Source of the DNA: Candidatus Bathyarchaeota archaeon A05DMB-4
GTDB taxonomy: Archaea > Thermoproteota > Bathyarchaeia > Bathyarchaeales > SOJC01
NCBI GenBank assembly: GCA_019685575.1
Contig: JABFQO010000007.1
Location: forward strand, 1 to 64,000
DNA: 64,000 nt
Direction of reading: 5' to 3'
In this document: one piece after another, positions 1 through 9,337 of the stretch
How the letters are laid out: each line of letters starts with the position of its first letter
Position numbering within the stretch: the stretch's first letter is position 1
Program-made: the position numbers and the translations under genes
The notes under the pieces: model-generated
Database searches by the model: none
Seen by the model: only the letters and a program-made list of their open reading frames with translations
What the model was told of the DNA's origin: nothing

Positions 1-1265
1 TGGAATTCTACGGGAAGAGACAAGCTCGCAATAGTCATGTATGGAGGATTGGCATGGGTTCCTGATCGCGTCTACGTTTATTCCCTCTTCACACAAGATG
101 CTATCGGCGAAAAAGAAAAACTAATCTACGATCTACAAGAAAATGGCTATGATGTATTATCGCCATGGCACGATAAAGTCTACCAAAATATTACTGAGTA
201 TAATGGAACAAAAGATTGGGTGTATGACGCTACTGTGTGGGCTATTCAGAACGGTTACCACTAGTACCTGTTTGGGTTTTCTGCTGGAGGCGTTGTCGCA
301 GCATATGAAATTCAAAAAGACTACGCAAAAGTCTTCTCAGCCGCAGTGGTTGCTTCCGCTCCAGTAAACTTGGGACCTGGAACAGGCATATTTAACTCAG
401 CAGAAACCGCTACAAACGTGAAAACGTGCACATCTTTCATTGCTGGAAAAGATGACTATGCATTAGGCGACATTTACAACCAAACGTCAAGATACTTCCA
501 CAACACAAACGCACATAAAGATTGGCACAAATGGGATAATGGGCATGACATTTTCAACTGCCATTGTCTAACTCACCCGAACGAAGAAGTTTCAGCCGCC
601 GTCATCGCATGGTATGATAAGCATTCAGCTCAGCTTAGGAACCCAAGCTTCGAAGACAGATTAAGGGGCGTCTGGGAAACAGCGGACTGGCAAACCAGTG
701 CCAGTGGCTGGAGAGAGCTCAAAGGCGACATTAACGGCGATGGTCTCGTGAACATTATAGACATGAACCTCATAAACCCAAAATGGGGCTCTAGAGTAGG
801 AGATCGAGTCTATGATTGGCGGTGTGACTTAACGGCGACGGCATCATCAACATTGCAGACGTTAATATAATGAGTGGAGATTGGCAGAAACGTGCAAATC
901 GTGTTCATGGCGGATATTCTCGCTACATTGATGGCGGAACTGGCAATATAATTTGGCAGTGGATAAACGGCTCAGTCGTGGACACGCTCAAGGGCAAACA
1001 AATAACATTTACCTTCCAGTTCCGTCCCGCGGCAATACCGCCTAACGCCTCGTACTATATGGAGGCGGATATATGGTACTACGATTCAGTCGGCTTAAGA
1101 GTCATTTGTGGAAACCGTGTCTACTACAACCAAACCATCTGGCACACAGCCACCGTAACCGCAAACCTCCCAGCATCAACCCACACTGCCGTGCAATTAA
1201 GCATATACGGACGCCCAGAATTTACAGGATGGATAGACAACACAACAGTAACCACACATTCCTAA
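1..1265 (+). pseudogene. Broken exported alpha/beta-hydrolase with dockerin repeats (5' end outside window)
   Basis: Reads as one exported multi-domain protein with two lesions. Frame 1 is open from base 1 and carries an alpha/beta-hydrolase core. An in-frame TAG at 262-264 sits just before the nucleophile elbow GFSAGG, which continues in the same frame. Two dockerin-type calcium-loop repeats follow: GDINGDGLVN near 724, and NGDGIINIADVN near 831 in another frame. One base appears lost at about 829-830, shifting reading into the frame that runs to TAA 1263-1265 through a beta-rich, carbohydrate-binding-like tail. A CAG-to-TAG change plus a one-base deletion explains everything. Sequencing error, or pyrrolysine at TAG, is possible, but the second lesion favours decay. 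The dockerin pair resembles that of the metalloprotease at 48701-51055. Confidence 0.75.
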
Positions 1266-1342
1266 AACACTCTCATTCCTTTTTGCCGGCACTCTAATCG
1301 TTGTAGCAATTGTTAAAGAGGGGTACATTGAAATAGTTAAAA

Positions 1343-1882
1343 ATGGTGTTCCACGTGTCCTACATGGAAGTTTGGAAGGTATTAGAGGATTTGATTGAGG
1401 AGTTCCGAAAACGGGACGAAACAGTGCCTTCGGAGATAATGGAAGATTTGCGTTCGGCAAAGTCGCTCATAAACGTCCAACGTGCCGACCCTTCTCACTT
1501 GAAAGACAGTGTTCAGATTGAGGTTTACTTAGAAAACGTCGAATCTTATCTCATATCTAAAGCGCAGGAAAAGTTTGGCAAAGAATTCGCCGAGCAGTGG
1601 ATGAACAAAATCAAGAACGCTAGGACGGGCATTCTTGAAGAGACGGTTGAGGGTTCTACAGTTTCCAAGTTCGTACCCGGCGTACCTAGAGACGCAACCT
1701 GGATTCGGGTAAAGATTTCTGAGGATATTCCACGCGTCGCAGTCGAAGCGATCGCTCAGGAATCTGCACTCTCAACCAAGATGCAAGATAATGAGTTTTT
1801 GTTGGTTTATGGTGAAGAAGAAAAAATCAAGTCGTTTGTAAAGAAGTTAACAGAAAAATTCCGTGGCGCAAGAAAAACTTGA
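1343..1882 (+). CDS. DUF2096-like archaeal protein
   Basis: A 179-residue soluble, mostly helical protein with no signal peptide or membrane segment. The opening segment (WKVLEDLIEEFRK, then a hydrophobic helix ending LINVQRADPS) resembles the archaeal DUF2096 family from memory; the function of that family is unknown to me. The C-terminal third (about residues 115-175) looks like a small alpha/beta domain. Met-8 at 1364 is an equally good start, because neither ATG has a clear Shine-Dalgarno site; GAGGGG lies about 20 bases upstream of 1343. It lies 100 bases upstream of smc on the same strand and could be co-transcribed with it. Confidence 0.7.
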   Translation: MVFHVSYMEVWKVLEDLIEEFRKRDETVPSEIMEDLRSAKSLINVQRADPSHLKDSVQIEVYLENVESYLISKAQEKFGKEFAEQWMNKIKNARTGILEETVEGSTVSKFVPGVPRDATWIRVKISEDIPRVAVEAIAQESALSTKMQDNEFLLVYGEEEKIKSFVKKLTEKFRGARKT

Positions 1883-1982
1883 ACAAGCTCATGAACATAA
1901 GAGTTAAAACTGCTGGATGTATATTACAGAATAATCTTATAGAAGAGAAAATCACTCACGCCGCGGAGCGACACGGGAAGCC

Positions 1983-4900
1983 ATGCCCTACATCAAAAAA
2001 ATAGAACTGAAAGGGTTCAAATCATTTGGTCCAGAAACCGTCACCATCACTCTAGACAAAGGCTTCACCGCGGTCACGGGTCCGAATGGAAGCGGAAAAA
2101 CAAACGTTGTCGACGCCGTGCTTTTTGTTTTAGGCGAATTAAGCTCAAGGCGCTTGCGGGCGGAGAATTTTTCGAGACTTATCTTTCATGGTTCCCCGGA
2201 GGCTGGCGTCGAGAAGGCGAACATGGCAAAGGTCGTTATTCAATTCGACAACACTGACGGACGAATTCCCATAGAAACCAGCACGGTAACAGTTTCTCGA
2301 GAAGTGTTTAGGAATGGACAAAGCGTTTACCGCGTTAATGGCAGAACCTTTCCCCGAGCGCGCGTTCTCGATTTGTTTTCTATGGCTGGCTTGAGTTCAA
2401 CTGGTCATAACGTGATTCTTCAAGGCACGATTACCCGTTTAACTGAGATTTCGTCTGACGAGAGAAGAAAAATTATCGAAGACCTAATAGGCATCGCGCA
2501 GTATGACGCCGAGAAGGCGCAGGCTGAGCAGAAACTTCGAACCGCCGAGATTTCCATCCGCACCGCCATGGGAAGAATAGATGAGGTGCAACGAAGAGTC
2601 GATGACTTGGAGAGAGAACGCACTGAGCTGCTTCGTTACAACTTCATACAGAAAGAAATAAAACGTCTCGAAGCCATGAAATTCAGCTACGAAATTAACA
2701 AAATAAAAGAGAAAACCAGCGAAGTCACGGCGAGGCTTGAGGAAATCAACAGCAAATTGGAAAGCCTCCGCCAAATAAGAGAACAACACCGCACGCAAAG
2801 ACACGCTATCGAGTCGGAATGGAGAAAACTAAGCTCCGAAATGGTCGAAGAAGGCGGCTCAAAAGTTTTAGAGGTTCAAATCAAAATCGGAGACCTAAAA
2901 TCCAAACTTACCGAACTCGTCACAAAAATCGGAGCTGGAACCACTAGTTTTGAAGGCTTAAAAAAAGTCGACGAAAATAACACGCAACAGTTGGAGTCGA
3001 TAAGGAAAGAGATCGTTGAAAACCGCAAAAGAATCGAACGCCTACAACGCCAAAAAGACAGGCTACAGAAAGAAATGGACGCGAAGCAAGCAAACCACGA
3101 CGCGCTGGCAAATGAGACCAACCAGTTATGGAAAGACTTGGGAGAACACAACGCAAGAATTCGAGAGATAGAAAAACAACTCGACAACCTTTACCGCAAC
3201 CTTATGGACCTCCGCACCGAGCACGCTCGAAGCCAAACAACGATTAAAATTCTTACACGTAGGCTGGAAGACCTGAACAACCGTAAAAACCGGTTCGTCA
3301 CAACGCTGGGCGAATTGGAAAAATCTCGCACAGACCTTGAAGAGGTACAGAAGGAACAGAAAAAACAGTTGAAAAGTCTCGAACACACGCTGGAGAGAAG
3401 AATCGCGCAAAAAGACGCTGTAATACGCGAAGTAGACGAGGCAGGAAAAATCGCCGAAACAGCAAGAGAGGCAGTTGTTGAATTTGCGACCCAACGAGAA
3501 CTGGCAGAAACCGTAGCAGCAGAAGAAAACGCGTTAAGAAACATAGAAGAACTCGCCCGAATCGGAGTTATCACAGGCGTTTATGGACGCTTACGAAACC
3601 TAATCAAAACCGAAAAAACCTACGAACAAGCAATCGAAGTCGCCGCAGGAGGATGGCTCGACGCACTCGTAGTGAAAGACATCGAAACAGCCTTCACATG
3701 CACAGAAACACTAAGACAACTCAAACTGGGCAGAATAAAAATCATCCCAATCAAAGGGCTGGTCAAACATCGAGAGTTGAAACTGCCGCGAACCGAAAGT
3801 CGAGGCGGAATAGCCTCAAATTTTGTCAAATGCACTAAAGAACACATGCCCGCCGTTGATTTCGTCCTAGGCGATACGATTATAGTTGATAACGAAAAAA
3901 CCGCCATGAAAATCGCTCAGCAAGGCCACCGCACAGTCACAATCAACGGCGACCTCTACGAACCCGGAGGCGCACTTGAAAGCGGCTACTACCGTGCCCC
4001 AATCGACTTTTCCACAATAATCCCGAGCGAAAGCGCGATTAAGAGGCTGGACGAAGCCGTCAGCGCCCTTAGAGAACATTTAACTCGACGAGAAAGCGCG
4101 GTCTCGAGTTTGGAGGAAGAAATCGACAAGCTCCGCGTGGACATCACGAAGATGTCTGAAGCCATCGCCACCCTCGACGGCGAAATCGACAGAATTAAAC
4201 GAAGCGCAAAGATTACTCAACACAACATCCGACGCGTTGACAACTACATAAAGGGTTTACAAGAAAAATTAGACAAGGAAAAAACCCAAACCGGACTGCA
4301 AAAAGCCCAACGGCAAAGCATCCGAAAAGAAATACAGCAACTCCGCACCGAATTGGCTACGTTAAGACGGAAAACCGACCTTTCCCTCATTCAATCGATG
4401 GAGGTTCAACGCGAAAAACTCGCAGACGAAATCATAGAAATGCGACGCAAACTCGGCACGATCGACACTGAAATGTCAACGCTTCATTCAAAATACGAAA
4501 ATGTTCTGAAACCTTCCTACGAAAACATCAAAGTTCAACTTGGAAAAGTAAGGAAGCAACTTTCAATCGTAGAAAAAGAAGTCAACGAAGCACTCCAAGA
4601 GCGAGAACGATTAAAAGAAGAACTTTTGACACTTGAAAAGTCACGAGAAGAGCTTTCGCACTCAGTCTTGTCGGCGCGTAAAGAAGCCAAAAACTTCACC
4701 GACCAAATCGACAGCATCGACAAAAAACTTCGGCACCTAGACACGGAGTACGAACAAACCGAACGAATATACAATCAACTTCAACTCAGCCTTCAGACAA
4801 CTCAGCTTCAACTGGAGCAATACTGGCAAAGATTAAGAGAATTCGGCTGCGAAAAACCACTCGTCGTGTCGCCTGAACAATTAGCCGAAGCCGAAACGTC

Positions 4901-5534
4901 ACTGAAGATGATGCAACTGGAACTCGAAAGATTAGGCGCCGTCAACCAACTAGCCCTCTCCCACTACGCGGAACAGGTTTCACGTTACCGCGAACTATCG
5001 GTGCGCATGAACGAACTGGAAAAAGAAAAACAAGCGATCCTCGACTTCATGGAAGAAATTGAACGGAAGAAACGGACAATTTTCACAGAAGCCTTCCAAC
5101 GAATAAACACCAACATCGGCAAATACTTCTCCAAACTCACAGGCGGCGGCGAAGCAGTACTCAAACTCGAAGACCCCGAAGAACCTTTCCGCGGCGGCAT
5201 CGACATGATCGTCACTTTCCCCAACAAACCCCCAATAATCGTGAGCGGCGCCAGCGGCGGCGAAAGATCTGTAGCCGCGGTTGCATTCATTTTTGCGCTT
5301 CAAGAATTCACTCCGGCTGCGTTCTACATTTTCGACGAGATCGACGCGCATTTGGACGCGTTTCACGTTGGTAAGCTTGGAGAGCTTTTGCGGGAAGAAG
5401 CTGAGAAGACACAGTTTATCGCGATTACGTTGAAGCCCGAGATCGTGAACAAAGCGCAGAAGATCTACGGCGTCTACGAACGCAACGGCATCTCACACGT
5501 GGTTGCGGCTAACCTAAAGGAGGTTGCGGCTTAG
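1983..5534 (+). CDS. smc: Chromosome segregation protein SMC
   Basis: Full-length 1183-residue SMC ATPase that compacts and segregates chromosomes with the kleisin ScpA and with ScpB. The N-terminal head has Walker A GPNGSGKTN (residues 33-41). Two long coiled coils (about 170-510 and 680-1020) flank a hinge near 515-665 with its glycine-rich contacts (ITGVYGRL, EPGGALESG). The C-terminal head holds the ABC signature SGASGGERS and Walker B FYIFDEIDAHLD. The ATG at 1983 starts the conserved beta strand YIKKIELKGFKSF. GGAGGT near its stop (5519-5524) probably serves scpA, which begins 30 bases downstream in the same frame, so smc-scpA-scpB is an operon. Confidence 0.97.
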   Translation: MPYIKKIELKGFKSFGPETVTITLDKGFTAVTGPNGSGKTNVVDAVLFVLGELSSRRLRAENFSRLIFHGSPEAGVEKANMAKVVIQFDNTDGRIPIETSTVTVSREVFRNGQSVYRVNGRTFPRARVLDLFSMAGLSSTGHNVILQGTITRLTEISSDERRKIIEDLIGIAQYDAEKAQAEQKLRTAEISIRTAMGRIDEVQRRVDDLERERTELLRYNFIQKEIKRLEAMKFSYEINKIKEKTSEVTARLEEINSKLESLRQIREQHRTQRHAIESEWRKLSSEMVEEGGSKVLEVQIKIGDLKSKLTELVTKIGAGTTSFEGLKKVDENNTQQLESIRKEIVENRKRIERLQRQKDRLQKEMDAKQANHDALANETNQLWKDLGEHNARIREIEKQLDNLYRNLMDLRTEHARSQTTIKILTRRLEDLNNRKNRFVTTLGELEKSRTDLEEVQKEQKKQLKSLEHTLERRIAQKDAVIREVDEAGKIAETAREAVVEFATQRELAETVAAEENALRNIEELARIGVITGVYGRLRNLIKTEKTYEQAIEVAAGGWLDALVVKDIETAFTCTETLRQLKLGRIKIIPIKGLVKHRELKLPRTESRGGIASNFVKCTKEHMPAVDFVLGDTIIVDNEKTAMKIAQQGHRTVTINGDLYEPGGALESGYYRAPIDFSTIIPSESAIKRLDEAVSALREHLTRRESAVSSLEEEIDKLRVDITKMSEAIATLDGEIDRIKRSAKITQHNIRRVDNYIKGLQEKLDKEKTQTGLQKAQRQSIRKEIQQLRTELATLRRKTDLSLIQSMEVQREKLADEIIEMRRKLGTIDTEMSTLHSKYENVLKPSYENIKVQLGKVRKQLSIVEKEVNEALQERERLKEELLTLEKSREELSHSVLSARKEAKNFTDQIDSIDKKLRHLDTEYEQTERIYNQLQLSLQTTQLQLEQYWQRLREFGCEKPLVVSPEQLAEAETSLKMMQLELERLGAVNQLALSHYAEQVSRYRELSVRMNELEKEKQAILDFMEEIERKKRTIFTEAFQRINTNIGKYFSKLTGGGEAVLKLEDPEEPFRGGIDMIVTFPNKPPIIVSGASGGERSVAAVAFIFALQEFTPAAFYIFDEIDAHLDAFHVGKLGELLREEAEKTQFIAITLKPEIVNKAQKIYGVYERNGISHVVAANLKEVAA

Positions 5535-5564
5535 CTGTCAGCACCTGCTAAACGGCCGTTCTTT

Positions 5565-6233
5565 ATGTACCCGCCGTGGAACATTCTCTTCGAAGTTCAC
5601 AGATTGGAGAAGCTTTCGCCTTGGAACATCAACATTTCTTTTCTCTTGCACTCGTTTTTGGATGAGATGGCGAAGCGGGGGAAGGTGGATTTCCGCGCTT
5701 CGGGTGTGGCATTGGATTCTTCCGCGTTTATTTATTTGATGAAGACTAAGCTTTTGTTGAGGTTAGAAGAGCCGCCCGTTACTCCACAGAAGCCGTCGGA
5801 TTTTGTGCCTCCGCCTCTTTTCCTTCCGCTAAGGTACGAGTTGACTTCGACAACGATCAAGGATTTGCTTGAAGTTTTGGACGAGGTCCTGAAGGGAGAA
5901 CGGTTGCTTCCATTAAAGCCTCATTTGGAGCCAATTTTGCCTCCGCCACCCTCAGATTTGTTGCCGCAGATTGATTTGTATTTGATGGCGATTGAGGAGC
6001 AGATGGAGGTTCTTTACGATTCGCTCGTTGGACGCTTAAAAGACGGCGGTCCGATCCAGTTTTTCGAGTTTGTAAAGGGCTACGAGCGCATAGAAGCGAT
6101 CAAAACCTTCATTCTTCTTCTCTTTCTCGCCCAGCGTGGAAAGGTTAGTTTGTGGCAGGACCAAGAATCTGGCGATATTTATATTACATTGGGAGAAAAC
6201 GCTTATGGAACAAACAAGGCAGGAAATGCCTAA
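5565..6233 (+). CDS. scpA: Segregation and condensation protein A (kleisin)
   Basis: A 222-residue ScpA kleisin that bridges the SMC heads. The N-terminal SMC-neck-binding helices (MYPPWNILFEVHRLEKLSPWNI, residues 1-22) and the C-terminal winged helix (about 150-220) that binds the SMC cap are present, joined by a proline-rich linker (residues 60-135). The reading frame is open back to the smc TAG at 5532-5534. GGAGGT at 5519-5524 is well spaced for a CTG at 5535, but the first ATG is 5565 and fits the family start. The 3' end overlaps scpB. Confidence 0.9.
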   Translation: MYPPWNILFEVHRLEKLSPWNINISFLLHSFLDEMAKRGKVDFRASGVALDSSAFIYLMKTKLLLRLEEPPVTPQKPSDFVPPPLFLPLRYELTSTTIKDLLEVLDEVLKGERLLPLKPHLEPILPPPPSDLLPQIDLYLMAIEEQMEVLYDSLVGRLKDGGPIQFFEFVKGYERIEAIKTFILLLFLAQRGKVSLWQDQESGDIYITLGENAYGTNKAGNA

Positions 6234-6777
6234 GATTCTTCTTGAAGAAAAACAGAAGCGCGATTTGGCTTTGTTGGAAGCCGCGTTGTACGTGGCGGGT
6301 CGACCGTTGGATTTGAAGACGCTTTGTTCCGTGTTGAAGACGCGTTCTGAGGAGAAAGTGAAGCGTTTGGCTAAGATTCTTGCTGATGAGTATAAATCCC
6401 GCAACACTTCTTTAGAGATTCTGGAACTTGCGGACAAAAGATTCGTGCTACAGTTGAAACCCGAATTTACCCCCCAAGTGCGAAGGCTTGCAATCCGCCC
6501 GTTGCTGTCCACAGGTCCCTTAAAAACCCTAGCGTACATCGCTTTCCGTCAGCCAATTCCACAAGCTCGGGTAATCGCGGTGCGAGGCAGCCATGCGTAT
6601 GGGCATGTTAAACAGTTGGAAGAGTTGGGGTTGATCGTGCGTGAGCGTGTTAAACGTGGGATGGTGATTCGCACTACCGAGGTCTTTGCGGACTATTTCG
6701 GTTTGAGCCACGATGTGCGATTGATGAAGCGTCAACTGGGTGAGGTTTTCAAGGGTTACGAACAACTTGACACTTGA
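6205..6777 (+). CDS. scpB: Segregation and condensation protein B
   Basis: ScpB, a double winged-helix protein that binds ScpA and completes the SMC complex. The typical opening is visible (LALLEAALYVAGRPLDLKTL), followed by the first winged helix. The second domain carries the family core TLAYIAFRQPIPQARVIAVRG and the wing GLIVRERVKRG. I chose ATG 6205, which has GGGAG about 10 bases upstream and overlaps the scpA end by 29 bases. ATG 6226 is an alternative, and the open frame extends further upstream to GTG 6136. The overlap implies translational coupling with scpA. Confidence 0.9.
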   Translation: MEQTRQEMPKILLEEKQKRDLALLEAALYVAGRPLDLKTLCSVLKTRSEEKVKRLAKILADEYKSRNTSLEILELADKRFVLQLKPEFTPQVRRLAIRPLLSTGPLKTLAYIAFRQPIPQARVIAVRGSHAYGHVKQLEELGLIVRERVKRGMVIRTTEVFADYFGLSHDVRLMKRQLGEVFKGYEQLDT

Positions 6778-6866
6778 GCCTAGGGTTGTTTCATCGGGTG
6801 ATTTGTGTTTTAGGCACGGGTTTTAGACCGTTTATTAACTTTTTGAAGGAAAACAAAAACTGTAAT

Positions 6867-8051
6867 TCACTTTTTGGTCGTTTCAATCAAAGCCTTTTTC
6901 ATAACTTCGGATGGTGCGGTTGTTTTTATTCCTCTTGTGTGAAAATGCGTGGGCGAACCGTGGTAGTTTGCGGTTTCCAGTTGATTAATGACATTTTTTA
7001 ATGACGGCACGGGTAACCCAAACTTGTCACACATCTTATCAATCACATAATATGTTGGCGGAGCATCCACTTCATTCTCAGCCAGAGACAACAATTTATG
7101 AACCCTTCTTGTCTGGCCTAACCTTTTCCCGGCGAGTTCTTTCTTCATTCTGGAACAGAATTCTTTATCGAAAATTTTTCCCAACCAAAGAGGACCCGCG
7201 ACGCTTAGTTTGCTGTGGCATTCTGGGCATTCGAGTTTAGGCATCGACCACAAGCCCTTGACGGTTTCTCGGTGAAAACAACGGAAACAATGCAAAACGT
7301 AACCCATTTCCTTTAGGCCACTGTCTGCCTTTTGAGCGCTGTAGCTGGCAACTGCGTAAACGCGAAGATAATGGTCAGTGCTGTGACAAAACACAATTCT
7401 AACGCCAACATCGTGCTTAGCCGCCACTGTGACTAGGCATCCAGCCAACAACCGCACTGCCAACTCATGGCAATATTCTGTCCTTAACGGTTTACCTCCA
7501 TACTTGCGAACACAAGCCCGAGGATGCACACCGCACAACGGCGCCATGTCCGTCGCCGTCAAAGCCAGTAATCCGCCGTCCCGTAAGGCACGAATTGCAC
7601 TGTCCAGATAGGGCGCTGGAGAACCAAACGGGTCAACATCAACATAGTCGAAACGCTTTCGCGGCGCAGCGTACATGCTTAGAAACAAGTTTGCATCCAA
7701 ATTCTCTATGCTAACCTTGCCTGCAACATTGTTTTCTTTGACGTTAAACTTGGCAAGCCTCGCCGCCTCTTCTCTGATATCGTTCAAAAAAACGCGGCCA
7801 ACACCCTTTACTTCAACCGCGAACCTGACACCTCGAACCCCGCAGCCAGTCATAGGCTCGCAAACAATCACTTTCCGCCCGACGATTTTCTGTTGAGCCT
7901 GCAGAGCCAAAACTGCCAAGTCACGGTTCAACTCCATGACTGGATTAAAAAACACGGGCAAACAAGAAGGCAAAACCTCGCCGCGCTTCGGCACGTAAAC
8001 CTTTATCGATCCTTCTTCTACAATCTCAACCGGAAAACCCAACTCTGTCAT
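6867..8051 (-). CDS. trm1: tRNA (guanine(26)-N2)-dimethyltransferase Trm1
   Basis: Trm1 makes m2,2G at position 26 of tRNA using SAM. A Rossmann methyltransferase domain has the SAM motif (CEPMTGCGVRGVRFA) and the catalytic DPFGSPAPYLD. The C-terminal domain has a zinc site (CFRC and CPEC) and the Trm1-specific tail. The open frame reaches TTG at 8066; ATG 8051 gives 394 residues and the usual N-terminus (EIVEEGSIKVYVP). A TATA-like TATATATC at 8089-8097 on this strand fits a short leader. Divergent from the THEP1 gene. Confidence 0.95.
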   Translation of the reverse strand: MTELGFPVEIVEEGSIKVYVPKRGEVLPSCLPVFFNPVMELNRDLAVLALQAQQKIVGRKVIVCEPMTGCGVRGVRFAVEVKGVGRVFLNDIREEAARLAKFNVKENNVAGKVSIENLDANLFLSMYAAPRKRFDYVDVDPFGSPAPYLDSAIRALRDGGLLALTATDMAPLCGVHPRACVRKYGGKPLRTEYCHELAVRLLAGCLVTVAAKHDVGVRIVFCHSTDHYLRVYAVASYSAQKADSGLKEMGYVLHCFRCFHRETVKGLWSMPKLECPECHSKLSVAGPLWLGKIFDKEFCSRMKKELAGKRLGQTRRVHKLLSLAENEVDAPPTYYVIDKMCDKFGLPVPSLKNVINQLETANYHGSPTHFHTRGIKTTAPSEVMKKALIETTKK

Positions 8052-8102
8052 TTCAGCGAACCACAAAACTCGTTAACATCCACACTTGATATATAATGAT
8101 TT

Positions 8103-8663
8103 ATGCATCAAACAAAACGCGTAATCCTCATCACGGGCAGACCGGGCATTGGCAAAACAACCGTGGTAATGAAGATTGTGGAAGAGTTAAGAGCCAAGGG
8201 TTGTAAGGTAGGCGGCATGACGAGCGGAGAAAAACGCGAAGATGGCGCGCGTGTGGGATTCCAAATTCAAGACATCACAACCGGAAAGCAAGGCTGGCTG
8301 GCGCATATCAGGCAACCGAACGGACCAAAAATAGGCAAATACCGCGTCAACATAAACGACCTTGAAAACATCGGTGCAAAAGCCGTCGAAAACGCCACAG
8401 AAAACGCGGACATCGTAGTCGTTGACGAAATTGGACCGATGGAACTTTGCTCTCAAGCGTTTAGACGAGCAATCCTTCGAGTAGTAGACGGCGAAAAACC
8501 CGTAATCGCCACCGTACACTTCAAGGCTACAGACCAATTAGTGAAAAAAATCAAGACACGAGAAGACGCAGAAATGTTCGAAGTTACACTCGAAAACCGA
8601 AAAAACGTCCATAACGTTATTATCGCCTTAGTAACCAAAATTCTAAAAGAAGGGCATAGTTGA
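8103..8663 (+). CDS. Nucleoside-triphosphatase, THEP1 family
   Basis: A 186-residue P-loop NTPase of the THEP1 family, which hydrolyses NTPs to NDPs in vitro; the physiological role is unclear. Walker A is GRPGIGKTT (residues 12-20), Walker B is VVVDEIGPMEL (about 109-119), and the family segment GGMTSGEKREDGARVGFQI follows the first helix. The stop is one base before the RNase HII start, so the two are probably one transcript. The TATA-like stretch just upstream (8089-8097) is too close to the ATG for this gene and more likely serves trm1. Confidence 0.93.
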   Translation: MHQTKRVILITGRPGIGKTTVVMKIVEELRAKGCKVGGMTSGEKREDGARVGFQIQDITTGKQGWLAHIRQPNGPKIGKYRVNINDLENIGAKAVENATENADIVVVDEIGPMELCSQAFRRAILRVVDGEKPVIATVHFKATDQLVKKIKTREDAEMFEVTLENRKNVHNVIIALVTKILKEGHS

Positions 8664-8664
8664 C

Positions 8665-9324
8665 ATGTTAATCGCAGGCGTGGACGACGCGGGAAGAGGC
8701 GCCATAATCGGCCCACTCGTAATTGCAGGCGTTTTGCTGGAAGAAAAAAATCTGCCGAAACTCACAGAATTGCGGGTGAAGGATTCTAAGATGCTTTCAC
8801 CTAGGAGACGCGAAGAACTGGCGATTGAGATAAAGAAGCTTGTGCTAAAATTCCATGTGGAAAAGTTGTGGCCCGCCGAAATCGATAAAGTTGTTGACAG
8901 CGGAAGAAAACTGTACAAACTGAACCGTTTAGAAGCAAAAACCATGGCGAAGGTCATCGAAACCCTCAAGCCCGACGTTGCTTTTGTAGACGCGTCTGAC
9001 ATACTGGAAAAACGTTTCGGAGAACATATACAAGAATGCCTCTCCTTTAAGGTTCAAATAATTTCAGAACACAAAGCCGACCGAAACTACCCCATCGTCT
9101 CAGCAGCGTCAATCATAGCAAAAGTAGAACGCGACAAGACAATCGCCGAGTTGAGCGAAAAATTTGGAAACATCGGCTGCGGTTACCCTTCCGACCCAGC
9201 GACCATAAATTTCTTGGAAGAGTGGCTTGGGCGGTATGGTTCATACCCAGATTTTGTGAGAAAATCTTGGAAACCTGCGAAGAGGCTCAAAACTAACGCC
9301 GAGGCGAAGCAGACCACGTTTTGA
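8665..9324 (+). CDS. rnhB: Ribonuclease HII
   Basis: A 219-residue RNase HII that cleaves RNA in RNA-DNA hybrids and at misincorporated ribonucleotides. The N-terminal motif is GVDDAGRG rather than the usual G-D-E-AGRG, so the second metal-binding carboxylate is Asp-8 instead of Glu. The remaining acidic residues are present (FVDASD near 111; SEHKADRNYPIVSAASIIAK, with Asp near 137), as is the GCGYPSDPAT substrate loop. I recall the DD form from other TACK archaea, so it is probably active. It follows the THEP1 gene by one base. Confidence 0.95.
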   Translation: MLIAGVDDAGRGAIIGPLVIAGVLLEEKNLPKLTELRVKDSKMLSPRRREELAIEIKKLVLKFHVEKLWPAEIDKVVDSGRKLYKLNRLEAKTMAKVIETLKPDVAFVDASDILEKRFGEHIQECLSFKVQIISEHKADRNYPIVSAASIIAKVERDKTIAELSEKFGNIGCGYPSDPATINFLEEWLGRYGSYPDFVRKSWKPAKRLKTNAEAKQTTF

Positions 9325-9337
9325 AGGAGAAGTTAGC

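Noticed and set aside
870-1265. Separate 131-residue gene
   Set aside because: Its first residues continue the broken dockerin loop of the upstream frame, so it is the tail of the pseudogene.
6774-7240. Plus-strand open frames across the 3' part of trm1
   Set aside because: They are shadows of the clear Trm1 zinc-domain coding sequence on the other strand.
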